A stretch of DNA of 64,000 nt, taken from positions 24,982,192-25,046,191 of the forward strand of contig CM067072.1 in assembly GCA_033980235.1 (NCBI GenBank), given 5' to 3'. Source of the DNA: Diadema setosum. Taxonomy: Eukaryota; Echinodermata; Echinoidea; Diadematoida; Diadematidae. This document shows positions 37,441-50,580 of this stretch, piece by piece; position 1 is the first letter of the stretch, and each line of letters begins with the position of its first letter. The position numbers and the translations under genes are program-made. The notes beneath the pieces were generated by a model, which saw only the letters and a program-made list of their open reading frames with translations, made no database searches and was not told the DNA's origin.

Positions 37441-40400
37441 TCTGATGCCTTAACGGTATGTCATCCGATCGCTACTCTAAAATCCTCACCACCCTATCAC
37501 CCACTCCATCCATACTACACCCATACACGGTCCATAAGGGCAGAGCTCGAAGTGAACAATGGGATTTATTCCAGAACATGCTAGCGGGAGACAGATATCA
37601 CAAGATGTAGACATTGTTTCTTTCCTAATGATGACCATCTGTGGAGTCATGACCTTCTGCTTCTTCTGGAAATGAATTACTGACAAATCAAAAAGACAGA
37701 TCATGGAGTTGCATCAGAGCGCGAAACTACCACCAGGTATCAATGTTGTGAGTCATACATTCATGTATATATATCTGCATTGTGATAAATCCTTATCGTG
37801 TTAATGTAAAGATGCATATTCACCTGATAACGGCTTTAAGAGAAATTTTAAAATCTATTGAAAACTTACTTGTTTCATGATATCGGAACTTTTCCGATTT
37901 CTCTATCTTACCATTGTACTCATATCTTCGAATGCGCCTTGAGTATTTCATTTAACGGACTTGGCAAAATGTAAATTGCACCTATTACTATTACAGTGTC
38001 ATGATTATTGTAAAATGTATAATATCGCTCAATGAATATACTAAAATGTCCTTTACACTCATGGTTTTTCTTCTTTAGTCCTAGAAAAATATGGATACAA
38101 CCTACCAAATAAAAAAGTGTCTGCATACTGATGACCCTGTCAATCAATTAATACCGTGTTTGAGGTAGTTATCATCCTTCACTCGATATATATCATTTTC
38201 TTCATTATCTCCCCCCATATTGATGATGAAAAAATGTACATTTGGTAAAGACAAATTCATCCTAAATATCAAATAAAAATAACTGACTCTGTACATGTAT
38301 TCTTTGGACAAGTAAGTTCTGAAGCAAGTTACCCCAGACAACTCTTCCACAGATTAGACGAGAGAGAAAGAGAGAGAGAGAGGGGGGGGGGGGAGGGAGT
38401 GATGATTTTGTTTATGATTTACTAACTAAAACCCTCACTGGGTCACTAACAATCTTTAGAATTAAAGGCAAATCCGAAAGGCGAGCTTGATTTTCAATAC
38501 ATTTGACTATCAAAACAAATTTTTAACTGTTGCCACATTCCATGATCAAAAGAAAAAAATAATTTATCAATTAATGCATAGTTGCAATTATTTCATTGTA
38601 TCTTGTTTTATTCAACATTTGATATTCATTATCTTATTTTCTTTTCTTTCTTTTTTCGAACCCACCTTGTTCTGGTGAAATGTTGTAGAAACGGATAGGC
38701 TGAACAGATTCCTTTCCTCATCGTTGTCTTATAATTTGCTTGGATTCTTCTCTGATTTTCAAAGCAAACTGACATGACATTTGCCATAAATTCTGCAGAT
38801 TGGGATATGATTATCAAATTTCCCACGAAATGCATCATACAAATATACATAATGCAATGAAAATGAAACTTCTTAGCCAAAGAATTTTTTTTTTAAACTT
38901 TCGGAGAATCTTTTCTCGATTAAATTCGTTTGTCCTTGTATCATAGTGAATTTTTGACAGTTTGCAGAAAGTATCAAAGGGAGAGAGAGGGATGGGGAGG
39001 GAGAGAGGGCCAAAATTTACTTGATCTTCACATTCCAGAGTTAGAAAGGTGAAAACGCAGTCAAAGAGAGAATACAAAAACAGACGTCTATCCATAACAG
39101 ATCCCAACTGCCAAAGGGCGGTGACTTTCTAGGAAGTGTTTGCGTTTTTATCGCGTTTTAAAAGAACTGCCTTTTCAGGCAGATTTCGCCCAAAACTATT
39201 TCGGTAGTTCTGTGTAGGACTCCTTGGTAATGTTTGTACCTTTCAACATGTGATCATAATACGTGACTCAGAATTTGACTGGGTTCTCAGAGGAAACCAT
39301 AAGACATCCAAATGTCTAACCACGAAGAGACTCATATGGGAAAGGCTCATATTTTCATAGCAGTCACGAATTTAATGTATTTACCGAATGTGTTTTCTTT
39401 GTAATTGTGTTTTTGTGTGTCATATTTCGCTCTATGGTGGGTACGTGTGATCGTTCGAAAGGTGTTTCTCTGATTTACAACACCCTCTACTACTGGGAAA
39501 AAAATAATGTGACTGATCAGAAATCTACTATTGAAAAAAAAAAAGACGTGTCTGATCAGAATGTCACATTGTATTCTATACTTTTGTCCCAAATGAAATG
39601 AAATGAATGAATTTCGTTGGAAGCGTGGTGTGGACAAGAGTGACCTAGATGGACCTCATACTTCAAGATTTTAGGTTGAATAATAGATTCCCTTCTTGCC
39701 ACCGCCCAAATCACCCTCATATGTACAATGAACAGAAACTGCTACGAACAACTACACTTGAAAAGTGTGACGCCCTTGTAAGCTCGAGTGACACAATACC
39801 GGACAATGCCAGGAGGAGTATAGTTGTTAAGACTGATCTTCTCCTAAATTGACTTCATTCTTATCGGGTGATGATTTAATATTTGTTTTAATCTATGTCG
39901 TCGCTATGTAAACATTCAGATAATTCCAGTGAAAAATAGAATGGATTGTGATTTAACCATTGTCTGGAAAGCTTTCCACACAATCTCCAGCCGTTGATAG
40001 TCATGCATAGCTTACTTGAATGCAATTTGTTTTTCGTACTAGAAGGTCAAAGGTAATCGTCAAGTGCTGAAGGCATGACAGGTATTTAATGAATCTAATA
40101 AAAAGAAAGTATTCACACCAGGGGGGCTCAGTTTGACACCTTGGTGATATCAAAATCGAGAAACCGAATAAACGAATGATTTGATAACTCTTTCTGAGCC
40201 AAATTATATCGTCGCAATCAAAGATAGGGCTATCAAATGAATTTTGCAAAATTCCATAAAAATAAGAAATACCGGTTCGATAAAAACAATAAATAGTCAT
40301 GTTTGAAGAGGGTTCAATATCCTTACAAAATTGTACTCCATTTTGGATCCTGCATTATCCTTTCCTTGACATTATGGAAACTACATTATTTTGGTGAAGC

Positions 40401-40607
40401 AGTCGCCTGATCTTCATTGCTTGTATAGAGGAGTTTGAGAATTCTATACATAATCTGAGTGTCACCTTGAAACACATCTCATTCACAATGCATTTTTAGC
40501 ATTGTTCTCGAAGGGGAAACCCTATTGGCAGATGACCCACTTCACAAAACCATTGCATATTTCCATCTGGCTTTCTGTGACCCCGGTCTGTGACGGAGGC
40601 CTTGGTA
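37441..40607. other. Noncoding stretch
   Basis: No gene is recognised. A GA/poly-G tract lies at 38,358-38,398 and a small inverted pair (GTGACTGATCAGAAA / TCTGATCAGAATGTCAC) at 39,510-39,567. Confidence 0.5.
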
Positions 40608-40742
40608 CAGGGCCGGCGGAGAGTTTTTAAAAACGTGGGGGCCCACTTCCGGGTTTCATGAGCTAACAAGCAAAAAAATAATTTAAAAAAAAGGTCTTCA
40701 CCTTCTCTCTCCCCTTCCATTTCCGGGTTTCTTCAGCTGACA

Positions 40743-40776
<34 letters not shown>

Positions 40777-40979
40777 TTTTCAGTGGAAAAACGTAACCTT
40801 ATCACGCTCACACTTCAAGATCACTATCTAGGCATATTTCTATTGAGTGCCGCTTACGTACTTCCGGGTTAAAAAAAGTGTGGGGCCCAAAGTGGGGACA
40901 CCTTATGTATTTCTTTGTATGGTGCACAAAAAGTGTGGGGGCCCGAGCCCCCACGGCGCCCACGGCTCCGCCGGCCATG
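40608..40979. mobile_element. MITE with CAGGGCCGGCGGAG termini
   Basis: The left end CAGGGCCGGCGGAG and right end CTCCGCCGGCCATG are inverted at 13 of 14 positions. The sequence TGGTA flanks both sides (40,603-40,607 and 40,980-40,984), a likely target duplication. Inside, an ACTTCCGGGTTTC...CAAGCAAAA unit is repeated, and a poly-A run of over 30 follows 40,745. CAGGG ends suggest a hAT-like relative. No transposase is present. Confidence 0.65.
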
Positions 40980-41818
40980 TGGTATATGGCAAGCACAGAT
41001 TCATGAACTTGGAAGTAATGTACACTGGTAAATTGTTAATTTCATTGTTTGTTCTTTTTGGATTATTGTTTTGTTTGTTGTTTGTTTGTTTTTGTGGCAC
41101 ATCGTCTTCACTGAAGACGATCGTACAGTATATTACCTTTAAATAACACAAACATATTGTACACACACCACTGCCTTTCCGAATGAAGAACACAATTCCT
41201 TCAGCAATCACAGCTGCTAACTCTGTTGCCGTTTGGTAAGTTCCTTTCAACTCACTGCTGGAGATGTTCATTGTTTGAGATGAAAAGTCTGATGGATGGG
41301 CGTATTCCTGGACGTGAAAGGATCGGCACCGGGGAAGAGGTGGGGGAAAGGAAGATAGAGGGGCGGGGCTGTGTCTCTCAGCAAGGGCTATAGATGCATC
41401 TCCATGGAGGATTGTATCGTTTGTGTCATGAAGATGGGCGCAAACTTGGCAAGAGCTTCTTATCACGTCTATTCCCGCTCACGCTCAATTCAAACCAGTC
41501 ACACATATTAAATCAATGGTTAGTTTGTTGTCGTTTTTTTTTAAATGTGTCACACAGCTAATCTGGTTCAAGCTTCCTCTGCCTCTACACGAACCCTATT
41601 CTACCGATAGACCAGTTACAATAATGTATTCAAATGTCTTTAATGGATCTAAAATCAAGCTAACCTATTCTCCCGTTTCTGGAAAATAGGCTTGCAGCTT
41701 ATTTCTTAAAAATTAAGTTACTTCTTATCACCAGATGCTATGTCGAGCAAGCCTTAAGGGGAAATTTCTGGTTGTCTATAGTTATCAAATTTGTACGACT
41801 TTATAACAAAGTATACCT
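40980..41818. other. Noncoding stretch
   Basis: The longest frame (41,466-40,903, - strand, 187 codons) runs into the MITE and has no family resemblance. No supported gene. Confidence 0.5.
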
Positions 41819-41990
41819 GGGCCCTGTTTCATAAAGCTGTTCGTAAAGTTACGAACAACTTACGAGTGACTGGTGATCAGTTCTGATGTGCTATACTTAT
41901 CAGAATTTCCATAATTCAGCACAAGAACTGATCACCAGTCGCTCGTAAGTCATTCGTAACTTTACGAACAGCTTTATGAAACACCCCCCT
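41819..41990. mobile_element. Foldback MITE
   Basis: The arms GGGCCCTGTTTCATAAAGCT...GACTGGTGATCAGTTCT and the matching AGAACTGATCACCAGTC...AGCTTTATGAAACACCCCCC pair over roughly 65 bp around a loop of about 38 bp (41,888-41,925). I recall very similar elements from sea urchin DNA; that is memory, not a search. Confidence 0.75.
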
Positions 41991-44039
41991 GTATGTATTA
42001 GAAAAATGTACACTTCAGTAAACCAGTCTACCAAAGCGCGGAGAAATAGGTGTATCCATACATTTTCCTTTGGTGTTATTATAATTGCTGCTCCTCTAAG
42101 TCATTTTGAGGGGGACAATGCGTTTGTCTTGATCGTGAGTTGAGTTATTGACATCAAATTCGATTTCGTCACAATTTGCAGCAATCGATCAGAAACTACA
42201 CATCCATTACAATACTTTTCATGCTTTATCCTCTTCTACAGCTAAAACGTAGGTAGATCATATTCCAAGGCAACAGATCGATAACTCCTGCCGATCAAAA
42301 CACAAAACAAAATGCGGCAACATGTGCGAAGTATCTCTTTAACAATTCAATCTGGGTGAGAAATCTCAGTTACGGGACCACACACAATAATGTGGGGACA
42401 TGGAGACCAATGAGAATGTGACGTCAACTGGCGGTAAGTAGAAAATGAAATTTTCGATGCGTGCCATTATAATGCCCTCCTCTGTCCCTAATTTCCACGA
42501 TTCCCTAGATTAAAAAGTACGCTTGGTAGAAAAATTTCACTTCGTGATTAATTCAACTTTAATGAATGGGGGTAAAATTTGACACGTCTGCACGAAACAG
42601 TAAAATAAGTCGCACATGTCACAAGTTATACGATTAGGTGGGTTGATGACGTCATAGCCTCGAAAATCTCCCAGCCACTTGCGCATATTATATGTGGAAT
42701 AACTTTGAACCATGAATAAATTCTTTAAAGGAAATAGGAGAGACTGTCGTATCATATCATTCTAGAGCTTGAATAATTCTGCATGGATACCTTCAGAGAG
42801 GATTAATTTCAATGGTAAATTATTGACACAAAGTCCTATTTTTCATTTAAATGCTATTTAAAAGATAAAGAGGCGATAGCAACATCGTTTAATTCCTATT
42901 CCGCAGGCCTATGCGATTGTAACTGATATTGATATCTCCTGAAAACATCGCGAAAGCTATACATTTCTACAGTTCTTTAATTTAGGATAGATGACAATGA
43001 CTTCACTATTTTGTTCTATGAATACTGCTTTTTTGTTTTCGGTCGACTTTGATTATTATTTCGCATTTTCGTTTATTTGATCCTACTCATTCTTGTTAAA
43101 CGTAACCCAAACATTACACTGAGTTTCTCTTTAATGGAGCAATTGAAAGTTTATGCGAACTGTATCAACATAACCACTGAATATATAGAGTTTCCCTTTA
43201 ACGGCCAAATCGAAAGAATGTACTCGCTACAATGTACTTGTGATGGTCGATGGGAAGTGTAAACTCTGCGTCACCTTGTGACAGCATAAACATGCATGCC
43301 TGATATCTAGATTCGTAAGTACTGTAAAGTGTACTTCACCTTGTTTTCTTTTGAAGTTTTGATGGCATAATAAGGGTGTAATCGTCTATAATACAAGTAT
43401 CCATTATCAACTTTACACACTCACGCGCGCGAAAACTCACACCATACACCTAATTTGGTTCAACCGACTAAACGTGATGACAGCTACATACAGTAACATT
43501 GCATTCACCTTCCCATTCTGGGCTAAATTTCACTTTATCTATATCGCCTCTTCATTTTCCTCTTCTTGGACGGCCATTTGGGGGCCTACTACCTTATTTT
43601 CTTATGTTATTTTCTTTGTCATATTTGAATGCAGGCACCTTTTATAGAATATTGTGCTTTCAGAGACAGCCATCGATATCACGCATCAAATTACGCCACG
43701 TGTATATCGGCCTACTTACATGTACGTTTGTGTTTCTTTTTAAATGCAGAACTAAAATCAAGTCAAAAACTTTTTAGCTTCCTGCAGCATTTTTTATTAA
43801 AAGATCTATACACTTGACTTGTATAAGCATAAACAAAAGTATTACACATTCATCGCTCTTGTTGTTCATGAAACATTGCTAGACTATGTCGTTACCTCAT
43901 GACGCCTGTGCATTACATGTGAAACTATACTACAGCGTAGGTCCGCTTAGACAACAGCCAACAGAGCGAACGTTAGAGATTCGCAATAAAATCCTACATG
44001 CAGCTCACACCCATTCTGCAGTCAACCATGTTCATGATT
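41991..44039. other. Noncoding stretch
   Basis: No gene or clear repeat was found. Confidence 0.5.
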
Positions 44040-44466
44040 TAAAGGAGACCTCCGGATGATTATCAGACTTTTACATATGAACAACTATAAATTGGGTATA
44101 CTGGGTACACAGTTTCAGAATTTATAGTAACTGGGATGAGGAATAAAATTTATAACCAATCACAATGAACAAGGATGATGACATGGCAGCCTCACTATAA
44201 GAACGCATAAGTCAGGGCTCAAGGAAGCAGGACAAAAGAAGTAAGCATGCATAAATTCGTCACAGGTGAACTTGTTAAGCACGTGGTATTGTAATGGAAT
44301 TACATGACTACATTTCTGAATTATGTGAGGCTCGTATGTCATCATCCTTGTTCAGTGTAATTTCTTTTTGGGTTTTTCAGAGTATTGATTTCTCTGATCA
44401 AGGACCGCAATAAATGCCACAAATCTATACATTGATCTGCGCTCCATGATGTAAAATTACGAATAT
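44040..44466. repeat. Dispersed repeat, uninterrupted copy of the 300-1308 family
   Basis: Inverted relative to the 300-1308 copy. It contains an internal inverted pair (44,158-44,195 and 44,327-44,364, around GAACAAGGATGATGACAT), so a small foldback unit is embedded. The site equivalent to the insertion at 619-1219 is the TTTATAGTA junction at about 44,123. The 3' part ends GTCTGGAATGCCCCTTTAAG. Confidence 0.7.
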
Positions 44467-44768
44467 CGTCTGGAATGCCCCTTTAAGTCAAACTGCAGAG
44501 AAAGAAAGTGGCGTTTAATTGCTTTCCAGTGGAAGGGAAAACAGCACACAATAGATGAATATAATGTCACGTGACTGGAAGGCTATTTTTGGTTCCTTTA
44601 TTTTACCACTTATACAAAAATCTACTCAGCGTTGTGGGCATTTTGCAGATTGGACCCTGCACAGGGAACGAAATAGCGATTTCGAAATAACATTCTATGT
44701 ATCATGCAATCAGCAAATGCCACTAAATAAATGAAAAAAAAAACCCACATAGACTAAATGATCTCAAA

Positions 44769-44909
44769 AGTGTAACTTGTTTTGGGTTTTCCAAAATATT
44801 GGTTTCTCTGCTCAAGGGGTACAATAAATTCCACAAATCTATACATGAAGCTGTTGATTATTTACCACACGTTGTGGAATTATGAAAGTGGTCTGGACTT
44901 CCCCTAAAA
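44769..44909. repeat. Partial direct copy of the 44,354-44,466 repeat segment
   Basis: TTGGTTTCTCTGCTCAAGG and CCACAAATCTATACAT match the upstream segment. The end GTGGTCTGGACTTCCCC corresponds to CGTCTGGAATGCCCC. Confidence 0.65.
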
Positions 44910-45130
44910 CTCCTGTTGAAACACATTGGCATATCGAATAGTATTTATGTATTTCTTTTTTCAATTGGTGTAAAGTGAAACACGAATAGGCCTACATATA
45001 TCACTTCATCTACGCGCCAAACATTGATTTTATAATTATATTCTATACTACTTGTACTTGGGATTAAAAGGAGGGCAATACACCAATATTGCTTTGATAT
45101 CTTCAATAAATATAGTGTAATATATATATG

Positions 45131-45367
45131 CATACCTGCCAACATTTCAAGACGAAATATCTTACTTGTGGATTGCAAAAATCTTATTTTATATGCAAAC
45201 TGAAGTTAAAAATCTTACTTTCGGTCAAATCTTCAGAAAATACACATGAAAGGTAGATCTAAATATTTTTTAAAAATCTGATTTCTCTGACAGAAAATCT
45301 GATTTTGCTATTTTTAACGTAAAAAATCTTACTGAATCTGATAAAATCTTACTAGTTGGCAAGTATG
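45131..45367. mobile_element. MITE with CATACCTGCCAAC termini
   Basis: CATACCTGCCAAC on the left is inverted as GTTGGCAAGTATG on the right. TATATG lies directly outside both ends, but in AT-simple DNA this may be chance. The interior is made of recurring AAAATCTTACT / AAAATCTGATTT units. Confidence 0.65.
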
Positions 45368-45577
45368 TATATGTAGTTATTCAATTCATGATTAATACTT
45401 CTTCAACTCTTAATACATTTCAGATATCAAACTAAGTTTCCACCATTGATTCTACAGGTGACTCTAAGAGCAATATCTTAACTAAAACTAGATTTTCATA
45501 CGATATTTTGCTGCGTAAGAAAGTCATGTATAATGCAAACATAAAAAGTCAAATGTAATTCCAATTTCAATTTCAAT

Positions 45578-45583
45578 TTTATT
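45578..45583 (-). terminator. Candidate poly(A) signal AATAAA
   Basis: AATAAA on the - strand, about 320 bp after the stop of the 51,280-45,902 gene. It is the nearest canonical hexamer seen; use is not shown. Confidence 0.3.
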
Positions 45584-45901
45584 TCATTTTAATATTTCTC
45601 AGTACATTAAATATAACAAAGTACAAAAAATCGATAATATCCGGCTAGCATGCACAAATGAAGTTTGTATCTGAGTATATAGTCCATAGATATAGTCCAT
45701 CAAATTAAATCAAATGGAAATACTTTAAGGAAGCGTCGATTCAAATGACGTTGACTCATGTGAAGAGGTCTTCAAGAGCCATTACAACAGTTTATAAAAG
45801 TTTATATGATGTGTGTGTCTGTGTGTGAATGTGTGTGTGTGTGCGTGCGCTTGCTTATGTGGCACATGTACTGCAATGCTAGTGAAAAATTCTGTTTTGA
45901 T

Positions 45902-47211
45902 TTAAAACATTCCTGGGCATGAATATCCAGAGGTGGGAGAAAATCCGTAAAGAACGACAGATACCTTTGCACCTCCAGTATTCAAAATGTTATTAAAATT
46001 ATCGTCAAGGCGTTTCCGGGCAACGCAGACCTCCGAGGAAATGAACGGTTTCGACCACTCGGACGAGAGTATCGGTACGCCGTTCAGAGCGATGTTAGCG
46101 ACCGCGGAGCAACGAGTAGCAAGGTTGGCGAATTTGGTCGTGTCATTTTGGTTACGGATGTTGAAGGATGCCAAGAGGATCGCTTCCTGCGGAGACTGAC
46201 CCTCAGCATCGAGACTAGGAACCAATGTTTGACTGGGTCGAGAGAATCCAGAGGTGTGATTGAGGGGGCGGTCGTTGGGCACCTGGTACACCAAAACCGG
46301 TTGGTTTGCATCAATCAGGGCGTGCAAGCCTCTCTCCTCGCTCAGATAAATCTTTCGCACGTTCCCAGGACGCAGGGGCTCCGGTCTTCCGTCGTTGATC
46401 CTGATTTCTGTTCCGCGTCTAGATGCCATAATGTAAACCGTAGTGTCGCCCCTGCTGTACCCCCTGAAAGCCGAGACTGCATAGAGGTGTCCCCACCTCT
46501 CCACAGGTATCAAATGTTCCAGCATGTGGCCACATCGAGTCGAATATGGCTCTCCGTCTGGGAAGAGTGTGAAGCCACACGTGGTTCCAGACATGATCGA
46601 GATGGGCTTACTTGCGACAACATGTGTGCCGGTGTGATCACCATACGACATGAAGAAGAGTGCCTGTTTGCGTCGGAGACTGAATTCGACCGAGGTCCCC
46701 GCGTAATGGACCCGATTCCTGAAGCTGAGGCTGCCTCGGAGACTGAGCGAAACTAGCGTGTCGTTATGGAGACCGGTTATGATGAAAATATTGAACTCAC
46801 TGGAAGACAATTCGACGGAGCCAACGATGAAGTATTCCATGCCCATCATTGGACGGGGTAGGGCAAGGAAAGCATCGGACTTGTCGCTAAAAGCGTCGTT
46901 TAGTCCGTGAACCAATACGTGACCGAAAGCTCGTATCTCCACCGGACTGCCCGTTTCGTCTCGGGAATCCCTCAGAATCACGCTTGCCGGAAGCCTGATC
47001 TCGACGCCCCTTTCGCCTGCCGGTATCGTAAACAGATGCATAAAGCGACCGGAAGTAACTGACCCTTGAATTGGAGTGGAGTCCTCGTGGCCTTCTGCGC
47101 GGCTGATGAACAGTCTAGGTCCCTCTCCAGAAACAGGGAAGTAAGTAGCAAACGAAACGTAAAACTCACTGCCAACAGCTGAAGACTGGCTTGGATTGGC
47201 CAGCGCTGCTC
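45902..47211 (-). CDS. IgGFc-type gene (downstream copy), exon 3: domain 2 and stop
   Basis: The acceptor CCATTGCAG precedes 47,211. In-frame sequence before the internal ATG at 47,041 (GSEFYVSFATYF, GPRLFISRAEG) aligns with the upstream gene. Stop at 45,902. Confidence 0.93.
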
Positions 47212-50200
47212 CTGCAATGGCAAATCAGAGCAATACAGAAAGCTGCAGAATCGATGTGCAGTATTGTCATATATTTTGATATCAGCTGTGTACGCTCATA
47301 TGCATGCTCAGTTTATCTTCATTTCACTTTGATGAGACAGACCGGAATTTGTCATTACTTTGCTCGTAAGGAAATATTCATCTGCTTCTTTGTCATATTG
47401 ACATGAGAAAGGCTTGAATTAGACTGATTAACATTCAAAGATCATGGTCTGAGATGTGATGTCATGATTTTGATTTTTTTTTTAATATCGAAATCATTTT
47501 ATTTTTCCTTTGATGGGATGTGACTGGATCATTGTTATCATGCTAAAAGTTTTATATCATGATTGTAAATACATAATTTGAGGAATTAGACTCTGGCGAC
47601 GGCTAGACCTTTTGAATACTTTACAAGAAGTGCAGAATGTTGAAGAATTGTTCACTTTTTTGAAGCTGAATGACGTGATAGTGTTAGGTTTGTCTCACGC
47701 TTTTTCGAGATTACAGTGCTCCATAATCAGATTAAATTTTAGTGGACAAAAAAAAGCTCTTAAAACAGGGGACGGCTTGGATTTCAAACACTGGGTTTAG
47801 CTTACGGGAAACCATATACCATATAATTTACAATTAGTCATGACCTTCTATAACTCATTTTTGCTGATTTTATGAATTGAAGGTAGCACTAAGTGTTACA
47901 ACATTTGCTCTTCTGTTGAAATGTTGCATCTGTTACCTCGAAAAAAAAAATTCTACAATTATTCATAGTAAAGGCAAGTGTGATACTTACCACTTCTTGT
48001 TCCGTCTAATCCGACTGGAAACCCATATCCTCCATGCGTCCCGTGTCCAAACGCGTATGACGACAAGAAGCAAGAATCTACGTCGACATCTGGTCCTGAT
48101 GAAAGAGTGTGGTATCCCGATGGAACCTGATACTGAGACCAACAGACCCCGTCGGTCAGTTCGGAATATCCAGCTGGGGTCACAGGACTCCTGCTGCTAC
48201 TTCCCCAAGTGAGACGACGAAAACAAGCACAGTCGTAAAGAACGCTGAGGTAGTGGTTCATTTCAGCAGTATCGACCTTATCCGTTGCGTTGATAGTTGC
48301 AAATGCAATGCTTGGGGCTGCAGGAGACAGCGGTGGAATAAGTGTCATGGTAGGGGAGCGCTTCTTACAGCCTTTCTGACACGCTCCGTGGTAAAGCGCG
48401 AAGGCCGCCACCAGTACTGGTTTCATGGACGTGATGTAGACTGTCTCCATCCCCCGGATATCGATTTCTTGACGATACCTCATAATACGCCCAGAACTTG
48501 TGCCGATTATGACGTTGGTGTCGTCCTCAGATTTAAGGATTCTGATCTTAGTCAGGACGTCCTCAACAGGTTGCGTGTGACGTCTACCTTGGCGAGTCTG
48601 CGGGCCACCCATCAAAGGTCTGTAGACGAAGTATTTACCCCATGCTCGTGTCGGAGGAAGCTGCTCTACCATGTGACCACATCCGCTCCTTACAGAATGT
48701 TCCAGCTTTATGGTTCCACAGTCTACTCCAGATAGTACAGCAACTGGAGTAGGGGCTGAGATTTGCGTCCCGGTAAGATCATCAAGACTCTTAAACTGGA
48801 GGACCTCATACTTTGTCAAATTAAATTTCAGGACCGAGCCAAGCGTATAGAAGCGATCATTGTAAGAAATTTCCTCAGCCGGTCTGATGGTTACCTCTGT
48901 AATTTCGTCGATTCCAACAACAGCAAACTGCGAATGTCGGCGAGTATTTCCCTTCTTCTGTTTCATGGACATGACGAAGTACTCCACAGGGTCAGTCTCT
49001 GCTCCGAGCGAACTGACCGGAAGCGCAAGAAATCCTTCCGATCGGGAATGCCGCTCCTCTTCTGCCAAACCGTAAACGAATACGTCGTCGCTGGCATCGA
49101 CGCGGATTCCGTTGGGAAAAATTCCACTTCCATGCTGGAATGCCTGGTAGGATAACCGCACCACTGCCTGACCTCCTGGAGGAATGGTTGCCGTGTCGAA
49201 GACCTCGACGAGAGGCATGCTGACGTTCACGAAAACGGTGGAAGCCGAGTCCGGCGGCGCGGTGATGCTCAGTTTCGGTCCTCGCCAAGCATCCTCGTGT
49301 TGCTGGAGACAGTTGTCCATGAAAGCGAAGACAAAATGGCGACCCTTCGTTGGTGCCTGTGGTTCGTACCGGAATTCATCTGCCAGAGAACATAAGATAT
49401 GTTAGTCAGTCCACCTAATTGACTACTGTTTCAATCAAACTGGACATCATTACGAGAGAAAAACGAAATCACTCAACATTCATCCATCTCTTGCAAGCAC
49501 ACACACACAAAGGAACAATAAAGAAGAATAACAATGACTAAATATGATTTTAAATAAATCTATTCAAAGTTTACCTTGCCCTTCAATGCACAATCAGTCA
49601 GAAAGACATTAGAATGTTTGTTTTTACTGAATTGAAGACATTTCTCATTGTATCGGTATTGGAACAAAACTCTTACCCACTCGCATTTTCATGCTTTCGT
49701 GATATTACTTCTTCTAAACCCTATTGATATCTTGACTTCATGACAGTGGCATTTATATCCTCCTTGATACTGTCTCTGAGGACTTGCAAGGGTTTCGCCA
49801 ACATTAACATCAAAGAAAAGTAGTAGAGCATTACGCATGGAAACGATTATGTAAAATGTGTTCTGAGTCAAGCCAATGTAAAATGTTGTTCGTACAGCAA
49901 TGAAATTTTACTTTGATTGGGAAGCAAATGTGGTATGACTTTTAGCTAATGTGTAATTTCAAGTATCACATTGATCATCAAAAATTACATTGCATGTAAA
50001 CAGACTGAGGTTAGATTGTGAGCTTAGACCATACAGTTCGTCCTTCAGAATTTTCATCATTTACACGTTTTTGACTTGGGCTCTTTTATATGTCTTTTTT
50101 CATAGCCTTCTGAACTTGTTTTTCAGCTTATTCACAGGAAACGCCTGTTTTGTTTTGTTTTTTGTTGTTTTGCCATTTCCTCCGGTATATGAAGGCAGCG

Positions 50201-50534
50201 GAAGGACGTAAAACGTCTGGTAATTTAGAGGCTGTGACGACAATTTAACAGCCGAATAGTACTGCGAGCATTTCGCAATTCTGACTAGGCTGGTGTAATG
50301 GTGTTTGTAGGTTATAATGACAATATGGTGATAGCTATTGGCATATATTCTCTTATGGAAAGCTATATTGCTTTGAACCCAGTCAAAACAAACAGTAGTG
50401 ATTGGGATTGTGGCCAGTGCATGGTGATGGCATAGTAAAAACGATTACCGTAACTCCAATATTAATGACAACAAAATGACAACAGTTACACGGTTAAAAA
50501 CCAACAAAACTGATAGTTGAATAAATAATATGTA

Positions 50535-50580
<46 letters not shown>

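Noticed and set aside
40903..41466. 187-codon frame on the - strand
   Set aside because: It runs into the 40.6-41.0 kb MITE, has low-complexity Asn/Lys parts and resembles no family.
46148..46756. Long + strand frames opposite the IgGFc exons (also 48,109-48,735, 56,847-57,407, 58,350-58,724, 58,818-59,198)
   Set aside because: They are antisense shadows of conserved coding exons.
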